A DNA stretch of 64,000 nt, taken from contig JAGLGN010000005.1 in the NCBI GenBank assembly GCA_023144005.1, positions 90,749-154,748 on the forward strand. Reading direction: 5' to 3'. Positions 58,188 through 64,000 of the stretch are shown in pieces. Source of the stretch: a bacterium (GTDB lineage: Bacteria > AUK180). The position numbers and the translations under genes are program-made. Positions within the stretch are counted from its first letter, which is position 1; the number at the start of each line of letters is the position of its first letter. The notes beneath the pieces were generated by a model. It was not told where the DNA came from. It saw nothing but the letters and a program-made list of their open reading frames with translations, and did no database searches.

Positions 58188-59633
58188 ATGAATATAAAAA
58201 GAGTGTTCATCGCAATAATGCTTATGCTGCTGCTCTGTGCTACAATTACTGCGGCGGAATCAAAAAAGGACATCAAGGATGCTCAAAAGCTCTTTGAGGA
58301 ATCCCTGCTGACGATCAAGAAATACTATATCAACGATGTGGAAATGTCAAAGTTATTCCACTATGCGATCGAGGGCATGCTGAATAATCTTGATCCGCAC
58401 TCCAACTTCCTTGAGAAGAAAGTGCACGAAGACCTGCTGCGGAACTCCAAGGGAACATACGGCGGCGTAGGAATGGTCGTCACCATCAAGAACAATGTGC
58501 TGACATGTGTTTCTCCGATCGAGGATTCGCCTTCGTATAAACTCGGTATAAAAGCGGGTGACCAGATCATAAAGATAGACGGAGTGGATACGGCGAAATT
58601 GAAACTGCAGGAGGCCGTGGATATGCTGCGGGGCAAACCGGGTACGCCCGTCAAGATAACCATGTACCGGACATCCAATCGGGAAATAAAGGAATACAAT
58701 GTTATACGGGATAATATCAAGCTCAAAAGCGTGAAATGGGATCATTATGATTCTGTGGGATATATACGGCTTTCCGACTTCAAGGAAACATCAGAGAATG
58801 AGATCACAAAGGCCATTAAAGAGCTTGAAAAGAAGAATGTCAAAGGGTATATTCTGGATCTGAGAAACAATCCCGGAGGGCTGCTGGACGCGGCTATTGA
58901 TGTTTCCGACCTGTTTCTCCCAAAGGGCACTAAGATAGTTTCGGTCAAGGGCAGAGGCGGAGAATTACTTGAAACGGCATACGCCAAGAAAAAACCTCTG
59001 TTCGCTAACAAACCCATTGTGGTTCTTATTAACGCGGGATCCGCTTCAGCATCCGAGATCGTCGCGGGAGCATTAAGAGACACCGGCAGGGGTATTGTTG
59101 TCGGAGAAAGAAGTTTTGGAAAAGGCTCCGTTCAAAGGGTATTTCCATTGAGTGACGGCTCTGCGGTAAAACTCACGATAGCGAAATATTATACACCTTC
59201 TGAAGAATCTATACACGGCAAAGGCATTAAGCCGGATATATCCGTTGAGCAGAAATATTACACGGACGAAGTGCTTCGCACAATATCAGATATTGAAGAA
59301 GGGAAATATATCGCCGATTATCTGAAGGACATGGCGGCGAGGATCAAATCAATGGAGAGAACCGACGATTCCTTTGAAACTATCAAGGAGGGCTATGAAA
59401 AGCCCGAATTGAATACATACGCGGTGAACCCACTCAATGTGCGCATATTGGAAAACCGATTAAAAAGTAATGGTTTGAAAGCGGATAGAGAGCTTATCCG
59501 CCTTATGATATTCAAAGGACTCAGTGAATTGGAAATGAACGGTGATGAGGATCATATCATGGATCCGATAATGGACGAACAATTAAAACATGCATTGAAT
59601 GCAATTAAAGCGATTACATGGGAAAAGAAGTAA
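58188..59633 (+). CDS. Carboxyl-terminal processing protease (S41, PDZ) (start adjusted to 58188)
   Basis: PDZ 'GVGMVVTIKNNVLTCVSPIEDSPSYKLGIKAGDQIIKIDG'; 'GYILDLRNNPGGLL', catalytic 'INAGSASASEIVAGALRD', 'GKGSVQ'. Confidence 0.94.
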   Translation: MNIKRVFIAIMLMLLLCATITAAESKKDIKDAQKLFEESLLTIKKYYINDVEMSKLFHYAIEGMLNNLDPHSNFLEKKVHEDLLRNSKGTYGGVGMVVTIKNNVLTCVSPIEDSPSYKLGIKAGDQIIKIDGVDTAKLKLQEAVDMLRGKPGTPVKITMYRTSNREIKEYNVIRDNIKLKSVKWDHYDSVGYIRLSDFKETSENEITKAIKELEKKNVKGYILDLRNNPGGLLDAAIDVSDLFLPKGTKIVSVKGRGGELLETAYAKKKPLFANKPIVVLINAGSASASEIVAGALRDTGRGIVVGERSFGKGSVQRVFPLSDGSAVKLTIAKYYTPSEESIHGKGIKPDISVEQKYYTDEVLRTISDIEEGKYIADYLKDMAARIKSMERTDDSFETIKEGYEKPELNTYAVNPLNVRILENRLKSNGLKADRELIRLMIFKGLSELEMNGDEDHIMDPIMDEQLKHALNAIKAITWEKK

Positions 59634-61012
59634 AAAAGAAGAAAAAAAAGAAAACTCCTGTCAAAGGAAAGAAGAAAAAGCCCGCGGCAGGAAAAAGGAA
59701 GAAAACCCAGAAGGGAAAGGAAGTCCGATTCTCTTTAAAGAAATTTCTTCTCTGGACGGCCTTTTCTCTCATCCTGGCGATCGTTTTCATCCTCATTCCT
59801 GAAAAAACCGATCGGGCGCTGCTGGATGACCGTATAACATTGGATCAAAAAGCTGCGGAGCCTAAAACCGAAATAAAGGTGAAACCGGTCGAGAAGAAGG
59901 AACCTGCTCCGGATGATAATTTTGACTACTTCAAAAGATCTTTGATGATAAATGGAAATCTGAGAAAGTATTTTCACACAAAGAAGATATCAAGGACGAT
60001 GGTTGACGAGATATTCGAAGAAAAGACAAAGGGTAAAAGGAGATTCCTATACACCACTTTTAATATTCAATTGACCGATAATTTTGATCTCAACAGAACT
60101 TCCAAAGAAATAATAAAAACGATCAAGGATAATGGCGGCAGAATAAAAGATACATACACCTACCACATAGGAAAGAGGGAGATCATAACCTTTTATGTAT
60201 CGGCCTTTGATCAGATCACACATTTTTTTTCCATAGAGAAAGGTCTGGCAGAGGCGTTGCACGATGGCAAGTCGCCTGTGATCGCGATCCTGATCGACGA
60301 TTGCGGATACCTTCCGCCAAAATATTTTTCACTCCTGGAGGGATATGAGAATATTGACCTTGCCATACTTCCGCACACACCATACGCCTCGCAGATGATC
60401 GCTTTTGCCCAGAAAAATAATAATGAAGTGATGCTGCATCTGCCGATGGAACCGAAGAACTCTTCTCAAGCAACGGACAAGGGTATGATATTTGCCGATT
60501 TCAAAGAAGATAAGATCAGAAAGCTCTTTCAGGAAAACCTGAATTTTGTTCCCGTCGCCGTGGGATTCAACAATCACAAAGGATCAAAGGTCACATCGGA
60601 CAAACGGGTGCTGGAGGTGCTCATGGAGGTGGCGAAGAAGAAAGACCTCTTTTTTGTTGATTCCAGAACGACCTCGACAAGTGTAGGATATGAATCCGCG
60701 GTAAAGGCGGGGATACCTTCGATCAAAAGAGATGTGTTTTTAGATAATTCTTCATCAGAAGCATATATTATCGGACAATTTCACAATCTCTTCAAGATCG
60801 CGTATATCAAGGGCTACTCCGTAGGGATCTGTCATATGAGAAAGTCAACTCTGGAAACCTTCAGCAAGGTCTTTGACGAGATAAGAGCATTGAATATCCG
60901 AGTTGTCCCCGTTTCCTATATTATTGAGAACAAAGAGAAATTAAGAAACAACGGCAAAAAGGAAATACCTGAAAATCTAAAGAAGATGCTGGCGAATATC
61001 GAGGAGGATTGA
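59618..61012 (+). CDS. Divergent polysaccharide deacetylase family protein with Lys-rich N-terminus
   Basis: N-terminal 'MGKEVKKKKKKKTPVKGKKKKPAAGKRKKT', TM helix, 'PVIAILIDDCGYLP', 'LAILPHTPYASQMIAFAQKNNNEVMLHLPMEP'. Confidence 0.88.
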   Translation: MGKEVKKKKKKKTPVKGKKKKPAAGKRKKTQKGKEVRFSLKKFLLWTAFSLILAIVFILIPEKTDRALLDDRITLDQKAAEPKTEIKVKPVEKKEPAPDDNFDYFKRSLMINGNLRKYFHTKKISRTMVDEIFEEKTKGKRRFLYTTFNIQLTDNFDLNRTSKEIIKTIKDNGGRIKDTYTYHIGKREIITFYVSAFDQITHFFSIEKGLAEALHDGKSPVIAILIDDCGYLPPKYFSLLEGYENIDLAILPHTPYASQMIAFAQKNNNEVMLHLPMEPKNSSQATDKGMIFADFKEDKIRKLFQENLNFVPVAVGFNNHKGSKVTSDKRVLEVLMEVAKKKDLFFVDSRTTSTSVGYESAVKAGIPSIKRDVFLDNSSSEAYIIGQFHNLFKIAYIKGYSVGICHMRKSTLETFSKVFDEIRALNIRVVPVSYIIENKEKLRNNGKKEIPENLKKMLANIEED

Positions 61013-62016
61013 TGCTTGTTCTGGGCATTGAATCATCCTGCGATGAGACCGCATTATCCATCGTCCGGGACGGAGTTGAGATATTGGCGGATTCCAGGGA
61101 ATTCCAGGACGAGATACACGCGCCGTTCGGAGGTGTCGTACCTGAATTCGCGGCGAGACATCATGCGGAAAAGATCTTTATTCTTTTCAAAAGAACGCTT
61201 GAAAAAGCAAATATCGAAGCGGATAAAATAGACGCGATCGGGGTCACAAATGGCCCTGGGCTTGTGGGGTCGCTACTTGTGGGATTCATGTTCGCGCGGG
61301 GATTATCGATCGGATTATCCAAACCATTGATACCAGTCAATCATATTCTCGCTCATCTTTATATGCCTTCGATGATCTTTCCCAAGGAGATACTCTACCC
61401 CCATTATGCAATTCTGATATCAGGCGGACACACATTTCTTATCCGGGCGGACTCAATCCTTGATTATGAGATACTTGCAAAGACCCGTGATGATGCCATC
61501 GGGGAGGCTTTTGACAAGATCGCCTTCTCTATGGGATTGGGATACCCGGGCGGAAAGGCCATCGACAAGAGAGCTTTTAGCGGTGATTGCGACCGGATCG
61601 CATTCCCTATCACCAGATTTAAAGAAGATACCCTGGACTTCTCATTCAGCGGATTGAAGACAGCCACTTTGGAGATGATCCGGTCAAAAAAATATGACGG
61701 ACAGGAGAAGGATTTCCTGGCTTCCTTTCAGAAGGCAGCATTCGACATCGTACTTAACTCCGTAAATAAACTGAACAAGGAAAAGCCCTTGGGCCAGATC
61801 GTTTTTGGAGGCGGAGTGGCGGCGAATTCCTTTTTACGCGATTATGCTCATTCCAAGATAAAGGACAAGGGTGTAAAATTATTCTTTCCCCCATTGGAAT
61901 ACTGTACCGACAACGGAGCGATGGTAGCCGGACTGGCTTATCATCTTTGGAGATCCGGAAAAGAATTCAAGGATCAGGATGTTTTCTCAAGATCAGATTT
62001 TAGAAAAACTTACTGA
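61009..62016 (+). CDS. tsaD: tRNA N6-adenosine threonylcarbamoyltransferase
   Basis: 'VLGIESSCDETALSIVRDG', 'GVTNGPGLVGSLLVGFMFARGLS', 'PVNHILAHLY', 'FGGGVAANSFLRD'. Confidence 0.97.
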   Translation: MMLVLGIESSCDETALSIVRDGVEILADSREFQDEIHAPFGGVVPEFAARHHAEKIFILFKRTLEKANIEADKIDAIGVTNGPGLVGSLLVGFMFARGLSIGLSKPLIPVNHILAHLYMPSMIFPKEILYPHYAILISGGHTFLIRADSILDYEILAKTRDDAIGEAFDKIAFSMGLGYPGGKAIDKRAFSGDCDRIAFPITRFKEDTLDFSFSGLKTATLEMIRSKKYDGQEKDFLASFQKAAFDIVLNSVNKLNKEKPLGQIVFGGGVAANSFLRDYAHSKIKDKGVKLFFPPLEYCTDNGAMVAGLAYHLWRSGKEFKDQDVFSRSDFRKTY

Positions 62017-62908
62017 GCCGATAATAGCGCCACTGTCGGGATACACTTCTCTACCATTCAGAGAACTTCTGAGACAAAACGGCTTCACCGGCCTGTACTT
62101 CCCGGAAATGATCAATCCCTTCGAGATAGCGCGGGGTAAATTCGACAAGACCTTTTCATTCAAAGAAGATCAGCCATATGGTATCCAATTATTCGGCGGA
62201 TTTCAAAAGGGCATCTTTCAAGAGGCAATACACATACTCCTGAAAAAGGCCGACCCCGTTCTACTCGACCTTAATATGGGGTGTCCCGTAAAAAAGATCC
62301 TGAAAACCGGGGGCGGGGTCAAGCTCTTAGAGAGGAAGGATGACGCGAAAGCAATATTGGAAGATATACGCAAGGTGTGGAAAGGTCCGTTGAGCATCAA
62401 AACGAGGATCGGGTTCACTCTGAACGATATTGAGGAAACTGTATCATTTTTAAAAGAGCTCCAGGTATTTGACCTCACTTTTATCACGGTGCATTTCCGT
62501 ACGGTGGCGGAAGGATTCTCACCGCCGCCGCATTGGGAACTCTATAAGCAATTCAAAGATCAGCTGGATGTCCCGCTGATTCTGAACGGTGGTATTTATT
62601 CCGTTGCTCATATCCGTGAGATCAAGGAAAAAATTTCCCCGGACGGCATCATGCTGGCACGGGGTATATTGATGAACCCTCTTCTTTTCAAGGAGAAGAC
62701 GCCCTCATTGAATGAAAAGATCGATATGGCGAAATTCTTTATCAAGAAATATTCAGAAATTTATGGAGAAAGGCGACTCCATGAGATCCGTAAATTCATG
62801 GTATTTCTTTTCAAGGGGGAGATTTATTCAAAAGCGCTCAAGGAGAAACTTTTCTCCTCGACCAATCTCGAAGAATACCTGGAAAGCTTTACCTTTTACC
62901 GGATGTAA
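61979..62908 (+). CDS. dus: tRNA-dihydrouridine synthase
   Basis: 'IIAPLSGYTSLPFRELLR', 'LLDLNMGCPVKKILKTGGGVKLL', 'DGIMLARGILMNPLLF'. Confidence 0.93.
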   Translation: MFSQDQILEKLTEPIIAPLSGYTSLPFRELLRQNGFTGLYFPEMINPFEIARGKFDKTFSFKEDQPYGIQLFGGFQKGIFQEAIHILLKKADPVLLDLNMGCPVKKILKTGGGVKLLERKDDAKAILEDIRKVWKGPLSIKTRIGFTLNDIEETVSFLKELQVFDLTFITVHFRTVAEGFSPPPHWELYKQFKDQLDVPLILNGGIYSVAHIREIKEKISPDGIMLARGILMNPLLFKEKTPSLNEKIDMAKFFIKKYSEIYGERRLHEIRKFMVFLFKGEIYSKALKEKLFSSTNLEEYLESFTFYRM

Positions 62909-62940
62909 CCTTTTTGCGCGCAAATGCGTTGTAATAGTAT

Positions 62941-63462
62941 ATGGAAGAACAGGAAGCAGTAGCCCTTATTAAAAAAGGCAATATGATGGGATTCGATCAT
63001 ATATACAAGGAGTATTCCGGAAGGATATACGGCTATTTGATACGAATGGTGGGAAAGCCCTCAGAAGCTGAGGACCTTACATCAGAGGTTTTCTTCAGAT
63101 TTTATAAAGGGATCGGGAAATACAAAGACAGGGGAATGCTCAGTTCGTTCATTTACAGGATAGCCCATAATGCGGCGATGGACCACTTCAGAAAATCAAA
63201 AGGGATCATTTTGTCATACGATGATAATATTCAAAGCAACAAGGGAAAAAAAGAAGAAAGTCCGTATTCGGAAGAAGAAAAAATGATGCTGAAGGCGGGA
63301 ATGTCACGGCTGTCGGCAAAGGACAGAGAGTTATTGATCATGTTCTATATATCCGGATTGTCGATCAAAGAGATAGCCGGATCATTAGGGAAAAGCGTGA
63401 CTGCGGTAAAGGTCTCTTTGAAAAGAGCGAGAGACAGATTAAAGATGGAGGTACCGGTATGA
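62941..63462 (+). CDS. ECF-type RNA polymerase sigma factor
   Basis: 'AEDLTSEVFFRFYKGIGKY', 'FIYRIAHNAAMDHFRK', 'LLIMFYISGLSIKEIAGSLGKSVTAVKVSLKRARDRL'. Confidence 0.94.
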   Translation: MEEQEAVALIKKGNMMGFDHIYKEYSGRIYGYLIRMVGKPSEAEDLTSEVFFRFYKGIGKYKDRGMLSSFIYRIAHNAAMDHFRKSKGIILSYDDNIQSNKGKKEESPYSEEEKMMLKAGMSRLSAKDRELLIMFYISGLSIKEIAGSLGKSVTAVKVSLKRARDRLKMEVPV

Positions 63463-63788
63463 AAAGAGAAGATATTATCTTCACTAATGAAAGAGAAAGA
63501 AGGGTTTATCTAATGAGCATTGAGAAGATATTGAATTTCAAGGACAGCAAAGTTAAAAGATCCTCTATGATCACATCCATAGCCAGCGCCGTGGCATTTC
63601 TATCTCTTGTATTCACGCTGTTCTTCGCTACCGGTGTTATACCGGGGCGGCATGTAGAGGACAGTACACAGAATAATTATGTGGAATACGATGTTGAATT
63701 TTCTGAACGATACGCGGAATTTTTCTCGCTCACGGAAAGTAGTGATACATCCGATGTTTACGGAGAGCTTTTTTCAAACGGATCCTGA
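63459..63788 (+). CDS. Small single-TM protein, putative anti-sigma-like partner
   Basis: 4-bp overlap with the sigma gene; one TM helix 'MITSIASAVAFLSLVFTLFFATGVIPG'. Confidence 0.55.
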   Translation: MKREDIIFTNERERRVYLMSIEKILNFKDSKVKRSSMITSIASAVAFLSLVFTLFFATGVIPGRHVEDSTQNNYVEYDVEFSERYAEFFSLTESSDTSDVYGELFSNGS

Positions 63789-63796
63789 GGCATTAA

Positions 63797-63966
63797 GAAG
63801 TGTGAAGTCTGAAGAGTAAAGTGAAGAGAATAAAACAATATCCACACCCGTAAGCGAAAAATCAATATTTCGTCTATTTTATTAAAATCAATAGCTAAAA
63901 TATATAGAACGCCGGAGCGTAGTAGGATATGGGACATGTCGTACGCCGCAGGCGTTCGTCTGTCCC
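63797..63966 (-). repeat. Composite dispersed repeat, copy F (head and tail), with a REP-like hairpin at its outer end
   Basis: Reverse complement: GGGACAGACGAACGCCTGCGGCGTACGACATGTCCCATATCCTACTACGCTCCGGCGTTCTATATATTTT...GACGAAATATTGATTTTTCGCTTACGGGTGTGG...CTTCACTTTACTCTTCAGACTTCACACTTC. Confidence 0.7.
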
Positions 63967-64000
63967 GATGTAAAAGTTCCAAGCAAAGAGTTGACAGGAA

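Noticed and set aside
58353-59083. Overlapping minus-strand ORFs of 112-130 aa
   Set aside because: Antisense to the convincing S41 protease CDS; shadow ORFs.
1-64000. tRNA or rRNA genes
   Set aside because: No tRNA cloverleaf/T-arm-like segments or rRNA signatures were noticed by eye; a tRNAscan-SE/Infernal run would be needed to confirm.

Overview
The window is a gene-dense bacterial chromosome segment from a Gram-negative organism: it carries kdsC, lptB, an LptC-like lipoprotein, PorV/PorQ-like proteins and FlgD/T9SS-like C-terminal domains. By inference it could be an uncultured FCB-like candidate phylum; taxonomy was not tested. Contents from left to right: (i) three exopolysaccharide-type glycosyltransferases, the first truncated by the window edge. 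(ii) A roughly 16 kb minus-strand gene train (19233 down to 2908): metallo-beta-lactamase fold protein, accD, folC, UgpC/MsmX-type ATPase, kdsC, LptC-like, lptB, rpoN, hpf, hprK, mannose-family PTS EIIA/EIIB, a GH57 glucanotransferase, EIIC/EIID, HPr, enzyme I, and a SPOR-like membrane protein. (iii) lysS, TPR, mrdA, rodA, trmH-like and dapF. (iv) A TetR-led flavodoxin/ferredoxin operon. (v) A 1502-aa beta-helix repeat protein, two TPR proteins, outer-membrane/secreted proteins, rdgB and rsmG. (vi) A CoA-disulfide-reductase-like flavoprotein, a phosphoribosyltransferase, and nrdDG with predicted NrdR boxes. (vii) An accessory island at about 49.58-54.6 kb with an OLD-like AAA/TOPRIM ATPase, a PIN-domain nuclease, small membrane proteins and a previously untracked 29-aa ORF. 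(viii) A cupin, ftsE, ftsX, an EnvC-like protein, ctp, a divergent polysaccharide deacetylase, tsaD, dus and an ECF sigma factor. The strongest leads for something undescribed are the PIN + AAA/TOPRIM island and its three repeated 'TEE-I-I-(V/M)EG' coding tails that double as Shine-Dalgarno sites. The second lead is a dispersed composite intergenic repeat (conserved head plus pyrimidine-rich 'text-like' tail) whose tail repeatedly abuts gene stop codons. No tRNA, rRNA, CRISPR array or intact transposase was recognised. All assignments come from reading motifs by eye; no database search was run.
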